DNA from: Terriglobia bacterium
Lineage (GTDB): Bacteria > Acidobacteriota > Terriglobia > UBA7540
Length of the DNA: 12,283 nt
Direction of reading: 5' to 3'
Assembly: GCA_030049455.1 (NCBI GenBank)
Contig: JASIKV010000197.1
Location: 1-12,283 of the forward strand
The position numbers and the translations under genes were made by a program. A model generated the notes under the pieces. The model searched no databases and was not told the origin of the DNA. It saw only the letters and a list, made by a program, of their open reading frames with translations. Position 1 is the stretch's first letter; each line of letters starts with the position of its first letter. Below, one piece after another: positions 1 to 6,522 of the stretch.

Positions 1-929
1 GCGAGCGTCAGCACGAACCCGCGCCGGCCCTCGGTATCCACCGTCTGACCCACCAGGCGGCCGGGCATCTGGCGCAGGAATTTTTCGCGCGTGGTCAGGA
101 AGCCCACGTAGGGCCCGCCGAAAGTGATCGGCACGCCGAACGACTGCGCCTCGCCGCAGACGATGTCCGCGCCGGCGGGAGGGTTGGCCACCGCGAGCGA
201 AAGCGGCTCCGTGACTGCGACAATCAGCAGCGCGCCGTTGCGCTGCGCAATCCGGGCAACCTGGGCGGCATTTTCGAACGTTCCGAAGAAGTTGGGCGAC
301 TGAATGATCACCGCAGCGGTCTGCGCGTCCACGGCGGATTCAAGTTTCGCCAGATCGATTTGACCCGAGGCGGCGTAGGGAATCTCCACCAGCTCCACGT
401 CCTGGTGCTGAAGGTAGGTTCGAATAATCCGGCGGTATTCCGGGTGCAGCGTGCGCGCGACGACCAGCCGGTGGTGGCGCCCGGTGACGCGCATGGCCAT
501 CAGCGCGGCTTCCGTGGTGGCGGTCGAGCCGTCGTAGAGCGACGCGTTGCTGACCTCCTGCCCGGTGAGCTGTGCCATGAGGGTTTGAAATTCGAACATG
601 GCCTGCAAAGTTCCCTGGGCAATTTCCGCCTGGTAGGGTGTGTAGGCGGTGAAGAATTCGCCGCGCGAGAGCAAGGAATCCACTACCACCGGCCGATAGT
701 GCGAATAGGCGCCCGCGCCCAACAGCGAAGTGAATTCCCGCCCGCTCTGGGCGGCGGCCTGCTGGAAGAAATCCAGGATTTCCGGTTCCGAAAGCGGCCC
801 CGGCAGGTTCAGCTTGCCCTTAAAGCGCAATTCCGCGGGAATTTGCTCGAAGAGCTCATCTGTGCGGGTGTGGCCGGTGGCGCGCAGCATGGCTTGCCGG
901 TCGGCGTGGGAGTTCGGCAAGTAGCGCAT
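1..929 (-). CDS. gcvPA: Glycine dehydrogenase (decarboxylating) subunit 1, partial (3' end outside window)
   Basis: This is the P-protein N-terminal subunit of the glycine cleavage system. With subunit 2 it decarboxylates glycine and passes the aminomethyl group to lipoyl-GcvH. Reading leftward from ATG at 929, about 309 residues are visible without a stop; the family is about 440-450 residues, so the C-terminal third lies outside. The start MRYLPNSHADRQAML, then SHYRPVVVDSLLSREEF, TPYQAEIAQGTLQ and GRLVGQTVDTEGRRGFVL are typical of this family. The PLP lysine is expected on subunit 2, which is probably encoded next, beyond the left edge. The gcvH stop and this ATG share one base (TGATG at 927-931), so the two are probably translationally coupled. 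Recognition is by sequence pattern and operon context. Confidence 0.95.
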   Translation of the reverse strand, partial: MRYLPNSHADRQAMLRATGHTRTDELFEQIPAELRFKGKLNLPGPLSEPEILDFFQQAAAQSGREFTSLLGAGAYSHYRPVVVDSLLSRGEFFTAYTPYQAEIAQGTLQAMFEFQTLMAQLTGQEVSNASLYDGSTATTEAALMAMRVTGRHHRLVVARTLHPEYRRIIRTYLQHQDVELVEIPYAASGQIDLAKLESAVDAQTAAVIIQSPNFFGTFENAAQVARIAQRNGALLIVAVTEPLSLAVANPPAGADIVCGEAQSFGVPITFGGPYVGFLTTREKFLRQMPGRLVGQTVDTEGRRGFVLTL

Positions 930-1318
930 CAATGGGCCTTTTCCTTCTGGATGAACGCCTCATACTCATCGGCGGTCATCAGCTTGTCGATCTCGGCGCG
1001 GTCGGCAAGCTGTACGCGAATCAGCCAAGCCTCGCCGTGCGCGTCGCTGTTCACCAGTTCCGGATTATTCTGAAGCTTGCCGTTCACCGAGGTCACTTCC
1101 CCGCTCACGGGCGAAAAAATCTCCGAGACCGCCTTGACAGACTCGACCGTGCCGAAGGATTCTCCGGCCGTCACGTGATCGCCCGGCTTGGGAAGTTCCA
1201 CGAACACGACATCGCCCAGTTCCTTCTGCGCAAAGTCGGTGATGCCGATGGTTCCCACCGATTCGTCCACGCGGATCCACTCGTGCTCTTTGGTGTAGAG
1301 GAGTTCAGGAGGGTACAT
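929..1318 (-). CDS. gcvH: Glycine cleavage system H protein
   Basis: This is the lipoyl carrier protein that shuttles the aminomethyl intermediate between the P, T and L proteins in the cytoplasm. It has 129 residues, the usual length. The N-terminus has YTKEHEWIRVDE; the lipoylation site is Lys62 within TVESVKAVSE, in the expected beta-hairpin. I chose the ATG at 1318 (MYPPELLYTKEHEW) because family members begin close to the KEHEW motif and an AAAAGGAGAAAGG purine run precedes it. A longer in-frame start at 1348 would add ten residues (MRNSKGERFP), but those codons are that same ribosome-binding region. The gene lies 113 nt downstream of gcvT and overlaps gcvPA by one base. It is part of the gcvT-gcvH-gcvPA operon. 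Confidence 0.96.
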   Translation of the reverse strand: MYPPELLYTKEHEWIRVDESVGTIGITDFAQKELGDVVFVELPKPGDHVTAGESFGTVESVKAVSEIFSPVSGEVTSVNGKLQNNPELVNSDAHGEAWLIRVQLADRAEIDKLMTADEYEAFIQKEKAH

Positions 1319-1431
1319 AGGGAACCTTTCTCCTTTTGAATTTCGCAATGCGCAGCGCGGCCGCCGCCGGGTCTTGCTGCATGGGCGGCATGTGCGTCTT
1401 GCCGGGGAAACCGGGTGATGCTCGCCACATC

Positions 1432-2541
1432 CTACTTCGGACGTTTGTAGAATGGCAATGGGACGATGCGCGCCGGCGCCAGCCGTCCGCGAATCTCCAC
1501 CTGAATCTCCCGGCCCGCCACGGCGGCAGCGGGCGGGACGAATGCCATTCCGATGTTCTTCTTTAAGAACGGAGCAGGCGACCCGCTGGTTACCTTTCCA
1601 ACGGGTTTTCCGTCAATGCAGACGCCATAGCCGTCGCGCGCCGGAGCGCGGTCGATCATCTCAAAACCTATCAGCTTCTTCGGCGTGCCCTCGGCCCGTT
1701 GACGGAGGAGCACGTCGCGGCCCAGAAATTCGCCTTTCTCGAGTTTCGCGATCCAGCCCAGATTCGCTTCCAGCAGCGTGGTCTGTTCATCCAATTCATG
1801 GCCGTAGAGGGCGTAACCGGCCTCCAGGCGCAAGGTGTTGCGCGCGCCCAGGCCGCAGGGAATCAACCCCTCGGCGCGCCCGGCGTCAAGCAGAGTGTTC
1901 CACAGTCCGGCGGAGGAGGCGGGAGGAAAGTAAAACTCAAAGCCATCTTCACCCGTGTAACCCGTGCGCGCCAGAATGCCCTCGACTCCGGCGCAGCGCG
2001 CGCGGCGGAACCAGTAATACTTCAAGTCTGCGGGATTTCGGTCGGTCAGACGGCTGATGATTCCCAGCGCCTTTGGGCCTTGCAGAGCAATCTGCGCATA
2101 GTACGCGGAAACGTTGCGAACCTCCACGCCCCAGGTGTTGCACTGGGCAATCCACTCATAATCCTTGTCCGTATTTGCGGCGTTGACGCAAATGAAATAG
2201 TGGTCGGCGGCAAAGCGGTGGACTACGCAATCGTCAATGGCGCAGCCGCTGGCCAGCATCAGGGCGCTGTATTGAGCCTGATTGTCCTGCAAGCGCGAGA
2301 CGTCGTTGGAGGTTACGTGCTGGAGCAGATCGAGTGCTTTGGTTCCGCCTACCTCAATCTCCCCCATGTGGCTTACGTCAAACAAGCCGGCTGCCGTGCG
2401 CACGGCCATGTGCTCACGCGTAATGCCGGAATACTCTACCGGCATGTCCCAGCCCGAGAAATCCACCATCTTGGCGCCGCACGCGCGATGCGTGGAGTTC
2501 AGGGGCGTGCGCTTCAGCGCCTGTTCCGCGGGAGCGATCAA
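1432..2541 (-). CDS. gcvT: Aminomethyltransferase (glycine cleavage T protein)
   Basis: This enzyme transfers the methylene group from aminomethyl-lipoyl-GcvH to tetrahydrofolate, releasing ammonia. It has 369 residues, a normal length. Family motifs are RACGAKMVDFSGWDMPVEY (about residues 19-37), LFDVSHMGEIEV (53-64), the IDD segment near 102-104 that carries the catalytic Asp in characterised GcvT proteins, ARTGYTGEDGFE (about 190-201), and LGARNTLRLEAGYALYGHEL in the middle. The start codon is TTG at 2541, chosen because GAGGA lies 6 nt upstream (2548-2552) and no ATG or GTG is well placed nearby. It is the first gene of the visible operon. The upstream leader is structured, but I could not match it to the glycine riboswitch. 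Confidence 0.96.
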   Translation of the reverse strand: MIAPAEQALKRTPLNSTHRACGAKMVDFSGWDMPVEYSGITREHMAVRTAAGLFDVSHMGEIEVGGTKALDLLQHVTSNDVSRLQDNQAQYSALMLASGCAIDDCVVHRFAADHYFICVNAANTDKDYEWIAQCNTWGVEVRNVSAYYAQIALQGPKALGIISRLTDRNPADLKYYWFRRARCAGVEGILARTGYTGEDGFEFYFPPASSAGLWNTLLDAGRAEGLIPCGLGARNTLRLEAGYALYGHELDEQTTLLEANLGWIAKLEKGEFLGRDVLLRQRAEGTPKKLIGFEMIDRAPARDGYGVCIDGKPVGKVTSGSPAPFLKKNIGMAFVPPAAAVAGREIQVEIRGRLAPARIVPLPFYKRPK

Positions 2542-2719
2542 GCTGATTCCTCTGCTTTCCGTGTCATGGGGCTACGGGTGCGATTCCTCGCTGCGCGCCT
2601 GGCGAAAGCGATGCCCGCCAGCCTGCGGCTATGGCCATCGCTTGCGTTGTGCTGTTGAAATCGCTGCGAAATTTCAACGTAACATAGACGCGGCGAGGGG
2701 GTCAAGGCAGGCAATCGAC
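2542..2719 (-). promoter_or_regulatory. Structured gcvT leader with two inverted repeats
   Basis: Two inverted repeats lie between gcvT and the MITE-like element. One is GTTGAAAT at 2654-2661 against ATTTCAAC at 2671-2678, with 8-bp perfect arms and a 9-nt spacer. The other is AAGCGATG at 2606-2613 against CATCGCTT at 2636-2643, extendable by two pairs past one mismatch. They could be an operator and an mRNA hairpin upstream of the TTG start. No glycine riboswitch core was recognised. The regulatory role is inferred; only the repeats are seen. Confidence 0.4.
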
Positions 2720-2856
2720 TAGGAGTGGGGCAGTTTGAATTTTGTAGCGCGTCCCGCCTCGGCGGGACCACCCGCGGCGGGTACGCGGCTGAGGACAGCC
2801 GCGCTACAACTCCGGACCGTGCGAAGCCGCCTCCAAGATTCAAACTGACCCACTAC
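2720..2856. mobile_element. 137-bp MITE-like palindromic element with TIRs and 8-bp direct repeats
   Basis: The terminal inverted repeats are 21 nt each: left 2724-2744, right 2834-2854, matching at 19 of 21 positions (shared core CAGTTTGAAT). The element is bracketed by the direct repeat CAATCGAC at 2712-2719 and 2857-2864, as expected for a target-site duplication. Inside are a 10-bp repeat TTGTAGCGCG (2742-2751) against CGCGCTACAA (2800-2809), a GTCCCGCC/GGCGGGAC hairpin (2751-2768), an ACCCGC/GCGGGT hairpin (2770-2782), and a CGCGGCTG/CAGCCGCG hairpin with an AGGA loop (2784-2803). There is no coding capacity. It is either a non-autonomous transposon relic or a REP/BIME-type repeat. The structure is seen directly; mobility is inferred. 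Confidence 0.65.
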
Positions 2857-2912
2857 CAATCGACGGGCAAAGCAGGCTGAGTTGTATCCGGCCATAATGT
2901 CCCAAACAGCGC

Positions 2913-3245
2913 CTACAGCCGGGCCACTCCCAGAATCACGTCGACCGTTTCGCGCGTCTCCGGGCCGAAGCGCGCAAGCTCTTCTTCGGTTATAAAACCC
3001 CGGTGCTTGAGGGTTGCAATCATCATAAAGGCGTTAGACCGTTCAAGGGGATCAAAGAACTTGGCGATCTCCTTGTCGCGCTGATGCAGGTTCGTCCAGA
3101 CATCCAGGTATTTTTGGTGAGAGCTCTTCGAGCGGTCGGAGGCGATGCGTTCAAGCTCGTGGAGAGCCTTGTCACAAAAACGATCGAGGGCAGCCTTGTG
3201 CACCTGCCGCAGAATTCTCCAGTCAGATTCTTTGATGTCGCGCAC
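2913..3245 (-). CDS. Hypothetical protein, about 110 residues (N-terminus possibly in another frame)
   Basis: I do not recognise this family. From GTG at 3245 it encodes 110 residues: a charged, mostly helical soluble protein (DIKESDWRILRQVHKAALDRFC, then ELERIASDRSKSSHQKYLDVW, LHQRDKEIAKFFDPLERSNAF, and a tail TEEELARFGPETRETVDVIL). No signal peptide or membrane segment is visible. The GTG is preceded by GGGAGG with a short 4-nt spacer. The same frame is open further upstream (to 3521) but that part does not look coding. Instead, a second frame starting at ATG 3337 (MTPQELAAIRGRVIGSASDAL) looks coding and would join this frame by a -1 shift near 3245, giving about 141 residues. A TATAAT -10 box lies just upstream of that ATG. 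It is therefore either a GTG-start gene or a longer gene with a frameshift. Confidence 0.65.
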   Translation of the reverse strand: MRDIKESDWRILRQVHKAALDRFCDKALHELERIASDRSKSSHQKYLDVWTNLHQRDKEIAKFFDPLERSNAFMMIATLKHRGFITEEELARFGPETRETVDVILGVARL

Positions 3246-3360
3246 CTGTCCTCCCTGGGGCACATTGAGCGGGTCAAGGCGTCGCTTGCCGACCCGATTA
3301 CCCGCCCACGAATTGCGGCGAGTTCCTGAGGGGTCATTCTTCGGGTACGTATCCGGGGAG

Positions 3361-3366
3361 ATTATA
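3361..3366 (-). promoter_or_regulatory. Candidate -10 box (TATAAT) for the minus-strand hypothetical gene
   Basis: Reading the minus strand, TATAAT occurs at 3366-3361, within GGGTTATAATCTCC. It lies 23 nt upstream of the ATG at 3337 and 115 nt upstream of the GTG at 3245. A clear -35 hexamer at the right distance is not visible (GAATCA at 17 nt is poor). The match to the consensus is exact, but a hexamer alone is weak evidence. Confidence 0.35.
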
Positions 3367-3482
3367 ACCCTCAGGCAGAACGTGATTCCACTAGCAATGT
3401 GGGGCCTGCGGTTTGATTTTGCCCGCAGGCGGCGGCAGAATAAGGTGATGAGAGATTCAAACCGAAATGCGAGGCGGTGGCC

Positions 3483-3659
3483 ATGGCCGGCAAACAATTC
3501 CTGTGCGGGGTTTGCAACCAACCCGAAAAAATGTGCAATTGCATCAAGTATTGCGCGCTGTGCCAGTCCGATTACGGCGTGCGATTGACCGAGGACGGCC
3601 AGTTCTATTGCTCCGATTGCCGGGAGGCATGCGATTACAAGACGCAGGACACGGCATGA
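3483..3659 (+). CDS. Small cysteine-rich, zinc-ribbon-like protein (58 residues)
   Basis: This 58-residue protein has nine cysteines (residues 8, 11, 18, 20, 24, 27, 43, 46 and 50). They are arranged as CGVC, CNC, CALC and CSDC plus a last Cys, with a typical zinc-knuckle spacing between CALC and CSDC (15 residues, containing YGVRLTEDGQFY). It probably binds one or two zinc ions; the last 35 residues look like a treble-clef or zinc-ribbon fold. I chose ATG 3483 because GAGG at 3471-3474 is 8 nt away; the GTG at 3477 is too close to that site. It is divergent from the minus-strand hypothetical gene and 184 nt upstream of the HATPase gene. No specific partner or function is recognised. Confidence 0.75.
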   Translation: MAGKQFLCGVCNQPEKMCNCIKYCALCQSDYGVRLTEDGQFYCSDCREACDYKTQDTA

Positions 3660-3669
3660 CGCGCGGCCG

Positions 3670-3702
3670 GTGAGGGCAATTCAACAGGCGCCGCACCCTC
3701 AC
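3670..3702 (+). terminator. Inverted repeat after the zinc-ribbon gene
   Basis: GTGAGGG at 3670-3676 is complementary to CCCTCAC at 3696-3702, with a 19-nt loop, starting 11 nt past the stop codon. No T-run follows, so it could be a weak or Rho-assisted terminator, or an operator for the downstream HATPase gene. Confidence 0.3.
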
Positions 3703-3843
3703 AAAGTCTGCTATGCTACCTTTACCGAATAAGGATCGCCCATATTGAATCGATTCGACAGGCTGCGAAACCCTCAGCCCCCGGAGATGATGGAACGGCG
3801 CTGACCGGCGGAAAAGCTTTATAGCGCCCCAAAAATTTTTGAA

Positions 3844-4287
3844 ATGACCCGAATTGTTCTCGGCAGCGAGCCGCGATTGCTGAATGTTCTGCGCGCTGTG
3901 GTAAAATTCCGCGCTCAGGAAGCGGGTTTTTCCCAATCCGACTCGGAATACATCGCCCTGGCTGTGGATGAGGCCGCGGCGAACATTATCCGGCACACGT
4001 ACCACGGATGCCATGACGAGCACATGGCGCTGGAAATCCACCTGCAGCCGGATCGCTTGGAATTCATCCTGGAGGATTGGGGGCCCAAGGTCTGCGAGGA
4101 CAAAATCCGCCCCCGCCCCCTTGACGATTTGAGGCCGGGGGGCCTGGGAACCTTCTTCATATATAGTTTCATGGACGAATGCTCGTACGAGCAGGATTAC
4201 AAAAAGGGAAATCGCCTGAAGCTGGTCAAGTTTCTATCGGGAAAGGGTGCCTGCGCCAATGACGGTTCAAGTGCGAAAGCTCGATAA
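3844..4287 (+). CDS. RsbW/SpoIIAB-like serine kinase, anti-sigma factor (HATPase)
   Basis: This 147-residue single-domain GHKL ATPase is of the anti-sigma factor kinase type. The N-box is DEAAANIIRH (residues 42-51), the G1 box is EDWGP (77-81), and the G2 box is GGLGTFFI (99-106). The spacing fits RsbW, SpoIIAB and related kinases, which bind a sigma factor or phosphorylate a STAS antagonist on serine. No membrane segment or sensor domain is present, so any signal must come from a partner. The start ATG at 3844 lacks a clear Shine-Dalgarno site and is preceded by an A5T5 run. The stop overlaps the STAS gene by 29 nt, indicating a co-translated kinase/antagonist pair. No sigma factor gene is adjacent, so its target is unknown. 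Confidence 0.88.
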   Translation: MTRIVLGSEPRLLNVLRAVVKFRAQEAGFSQSDSEYIALAVDEAAANIIRHTYHGCHDEHMALEIHLQPDRLEFILEDWGPKVCEDKIRPRPLDDLRPGGLGTFFIYSFMDECSYEQDYKKGNRLKLVKFLSGKGACANDGSSAKAR

Positions 4288-4618
4288 GGTCGCTATTATC
4301 GATTGCTCCGGCGATGTAGACCTGTCTTCCTCTCCGCGCCTGCGTGAGGCGCTGATGGCCGAGATCAAGGCCAGCGGCCCTGGAGTGCTCGTGAACATGT
4401 CGGGCGTGGCCTATATTGACAGCTCGGGAATTGCCACGCTGGTGGAAGGCTTGCAGCATTCGCGACAAACCAAAACCCACTTCGGTCTGTTTGGATTGCG
4501 GCAGAACGCCCGCTCCGTGCTGGAGCTGGCGCGGCTGCACAAAGTGTTCACCATCTTCGACAACGAAGCGGAAGCTCTGGAAAAAATCGGCTCAGTAAAA
4601 CCGTTTGATGGAGTGTAG
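4259..4618 (+). CDS. STAS-domain anti-sigma factor antagonist (RsbV/SpoIIAA/MlaB-like)
   Basis: This 119-residue protein is a single STAS domain. The strand VAIIDCSGDVDL is followed by YIDSSGIATLVEGL, where Ser55 in D-S-S-G (residues 54-57) matches the serine phosphorylated in SpoIIAA and RsbV. The segment LFGLRQNARSVLELARLHKVFTIFD is typical of the family C-terminus. The start ATG 4259 is chosen for domain fit; GTG at 4247, four codons earlier, is possible. It overlaps the HATPase gene, its likely kinase. The next genes downstream encode an MCE/Mla transporter, whose ATPase in Proteobacteria is bound by the STAS protein MlaB. An intact phosphorylatable serine argues for a classic partner switch, but a role as transporter regulator is possible. 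Confidence 0.9.
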   Translation: MTVQVRKLDKVAIIDCSGDVDLSSSPRLREALMAEIKASGPGVLVNMSGVAYIDSSGIATLVEGLQHSRQTKTHFGLFGLRQNARSVLELARLHKVFTIFDNEAEALEKIGSVKPFDGV

Positions 4619-4685
4619 AGGCAGTGGGTCCTGAACAGTGGTGAGTACTTGCATGGAATCTTCAACGCTCACACCTGGAGCTGCT

Positions 4686-4825
4686 GGAAGGGCGGGGCTT
4701 AAGCCCCGCCGCGCGACGCGGGCAAAACAGAGGGGGCTTTAGCCCCTGAAGGATTCCGGCTTCAGGGCCTGAAGGCCCGTCCTGAAGCGCCCCGTGGACC
4801 GGCGGGGCTGAAGCCCCGCCCTTCC
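4686..4825. repeat. 140-bp palindromic GC-rich repeat element (REP/BIME-like)
   Basis: The outer arms of 26 nt at 4686-4711 and 4800-4825 are inverted copies with one mismatch. Each arm is itself nearly palindromic around GGGGCTT and AAGCCCC, so each can fold as a hairpin alone. Between them are GGGGCTTTAGCCCC (4733-4746), CTTCAGG/CCTGAAG and GGCCTGAAGGCC motifs. Such GGGGCTNAAGCCCC repeats are common in soil bacterial genomes (from memory, not searched). The element fills most of the spacer between the STAS gene and mlaE. It may act as an attenuator or insulator between the two transcription units. Confidence 0.7.
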
Positions 4826-4843
4826 CTGGCATGCACGGCTCTG

Positions 4844-4878
4844 TTCACTGTCCACCATTCACTGCCCACTATTCTACC
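4844..4878 (+). repeat. 7-bp tandem repeat array just before mlaE
   Basis: Five consecutive 7-bp units lie at 4844-4878. The unit TTCACTG appears at 4844-4850 and again at 4858-4864, alternating with TCCACCA and CCCACTA, then a final TTCTACC. The array ends one base before the mlaE ATG and takes the place where a Shine-Dalgarno site would be. A degenerate inverted counterpart may lie at 4621-4641 (CAGTGG twice, 14 nt apart), so the arrays would flank the palindromic element. Confidence 0.55.
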
Positions 4879-4879
4879 C

Positions 4880-5674
4880 ATGACTGCCGTACTGGCATTT
4901 CTTGGACGCAACACGCTGGGCTTTTTCCGCTACCTCGGCGGAATCTACGACCTGAGCGCCAAGGCCGCCTACTGGGCCTTCGTCGCTCCCTTCAAGGGCC
5001 GCTACGTGAAGTGGGGGAACGCCATCCATCAGATGGTGGCGGCGGGCGTTGACTCCATTCCCATCGTTTCGCTGATTTCCCTTTTCATTGGCATCGTGCT
5101 GGGTTTGCAGGGCGCGTACCAGCTCGCCAAATTTGGCGCAACGTATTTTGTGACGGCGCTGGTGGGTGTTTCCATGACCCGCGAGCTCGGGCCGCTGATC
5201 ACCGCCATTGTCATCGCCGGGCGCTCCGGCTCGGCCTTTGCCGCCGAACTCGGCACCATGAAGGTCTCTGAGGAAATCGACGCGTTGGAAGCCATGGGCC
5301 TCGACAGCGTGCGATACCTGGTGGTGCCGAAGTATCTCGCCATGCTGGTCATGATGCCCTGCCTGACGTTGATTTCCGACCTCGCGGGCATTTTGGGCGG
5401 CGCGCTTTTTGAGATGGCGCAGCTCGACAAGACTTTTGCCATGTGCCTTTCGGCCACGCAGGATGCCTTGGTGATGCGCGACATCACCACGGGGTTAATC
5501 AAGAGCCTGGTGTTCGGGCTCATCATCACCAAGATCGGTTGCTACGAGGGGTTTTCCGTGCGGGGCGGCGCTGAGGGCGTGGGCAAGGCCACCACATCGT
5601 CCGTGGTGATTTCAATTTTTCTGATTATCCTGGCGGACGTGATTTTTACGGCCATCTTTTACTTTACGAACTGA
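4880..5674 (+). CDS. mlaE: MlaE-family ABC transporter permease (lipid transport)
   Basis: This 264-residue inner-membrane permease belongs to the MlaE/YrbE family. With the ATPase and MCE protein encoded next, it forms a complex that moves phospholipids between the inner membrane and the periplasm. It begins with an interfacial helix region, then at least five hydrophobic stretches (for example VSLISLFIGIVLGLQGAY and the C-terminal VISIFLIILADVIFTAIFYF). Family signatures are RELGPLITAIVIAGRSG (101-117), SAFAAELGTM (118-127) and EEIDALEAMGLD (131-142), the segment that contacts the ATPase. The ATG at 4880 has no visible Shine-Dalgarno site; a 7-bp repeat array precedes it directly. The stop is 2 nt from the ATPase start. 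Confidence 0.95.
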   Translation: MTAVLAFLGRNTLGFFRYLGGIYDLSAKAAYWAFVAPFKGRYVKWGNAIHQMVAAGVDSIPIVSLISLFIGIVLGLQGAYQLAKFGATYFVTALVGVSMTRELGPLITAIVIAGRSGSAFAAELGTMKVSEEIDALEAMGLDSVRYLVVPKYLAMLVMMPCLTLISDLAGILGGALFEMAQLDKTFAMCLSATQDALVMRDITTGLIKSLVFGLIITKIGCYEGFSVRGGAEGVGKATTSSVVISIFLIILADVIFTAIFYFTN

Positions 5675-5676
5675 TC

Positions 5677-6477
5677 ATGGCGAACGATTACGAAGGACCG
5701 ATGATCCGCGTCTCCGACCTGGTCACGCACTACGGCGACCGGCGGATTCTGAACCATGTCAACCTGGACTTCCCGGCAGGCGAAACCATGGTGATTCTGG
5801 GCGGCAGCGGAACGGGCAAGAGCACGCTGCTGCGCCACATCATGCGCCTGGAAATGCCAACTTCGGGGAAAATTTTCATCAAGGGACAGGACATCTGCCC
5901 CATGTCGGAAGACCGCTTCAACCAGGTCCGCCGCAAGATCGGAATGTTGTTTCAAAGCGCCGCACTGTTCAACTCCATGACCATTGAGGAAAATGTTGCC
6001 CTGCCGCTGCGCGAGCTGACGCAGCTTGAGGATTCCACCATCCGCATCATGACGCGCATCAAGCTGGACCTGGTGGGGCTGAACGGATTCGAAAACTATA
6101 TGCCCTCGCAGTTGAGCGGCGGCATGAAGAAACGCGCGGGCCTGGCGCGCGCGCTGGCCATGGACCCGGAGATTCTGCTGTTCGATGAGCCTTCGGCCGG
6201 GCTCGACCCCATCACCGCGGCGGGAATCGATTCCCTGATCCTGAAATTGAAACTGGCCTTTCGCATGACCATTGTAGTGGTAACGCACGAGATGGCCAGC
6301 GCTTTCATGATTGCCGACCGCATCACGGTGATGGATCGCGGCGAGGTGATTGCCACGGGAACGCCGGAAGAGATTCGCAATTCCCAGCAACCCCGCGTGC
6401 TGCAATTCCTGAATCGGATTCCCGAGGGAGACCAGGTGGACGCGCAGGAGTACCTGCGGTCGCTTACTGAAGATTAG
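5677..6477 (+). CDS. mlaF: MlaF-family ABC transporter ATP-binding protein
   Basis: This 266-residue ABC ATPase energises the MlaE/MlaD lipid transporter. All motifs are intact: Walker A GGSGTGKST (42-50), Q-loop Gln93 in GMLFQSAALF, signature LSGGM (146-150), Walker B ILLFDEPSAGLDP with Asp170 and Glu171, and switch His204 in VVVTHEM. The LFQSAALFNSMTIEENV and LSGGMKKRAGLARALA segments are diagnostic for the Mla ATPase subfamily. The ATG at 5677 follows the permease stop by 2 nt; an in-frame ATG at 5701, preceded by GAAGGA, is an alternative start with little effect on the fold. The C-terminal tail after EEIRNSQQPRVLQFLN is short. It is part of the mlaE-mlaF-mlaD operon. Confidence 0.96.
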   Translation: MANDYEGPMIRVSDLVTHYGDRRILNHVNLDFPAGETMVILGGSGTGKSTLLRHIMRLEMPTSGKIFIKGQDICPMSEDRFNQVRRKIGMLFQSAALFNSMTIEENVALPLRELTQLEDSTIRIMTRIKLDLVGLNGFENYMPSQLSGGMKKRAGLARALAMDPEILLFDEPSAGLDPITAAGIDSLILKLKLAFRMTIVVVTHEMASAFMIADRITVMDRGEVIATGTPEEIRNSQQPRVLQFLNRIPEGDQVDAQEYLRSLTED

Positions 6478-6480
6478 AGT

Positions 6481-6515
6481 GAAATTCGAAATTTGAGTTT
6501 TGAGGTTTGAGAGGT
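6481..6515 (+). repeat. 7-bp tandem repeat array between mlaF and mlaD
   Basis: Five 7-bp units run from 6481 to 6515, starting GAAATTC, GAAATTT, and then three variants beginning GAG. Most follow a purine-purine-purine-purine-pyrimidine-pyrimidine-pyrimidine pattern. The array fills almost the whole gap between the mlaF stop (6475-6477) and the mlaD start. Its last unit supplies the GAGG that serves as the mlaD ribosome-binding site. Confidence 0.5.
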
Positions 6516-6522
6516 GAACGCC

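Noticed and set aside
1699..2658. 319-codon plus-strand frame antisense to gcvT
   Set aside because: gcvT is unambiguous on the other strand and the plus-strand product has no recognisable features.
4686..4825. CRISPR-like array
   Set aside because: There are only two arms, in inverted orientation, with no regular spacers; it is a palindromic repeat element.
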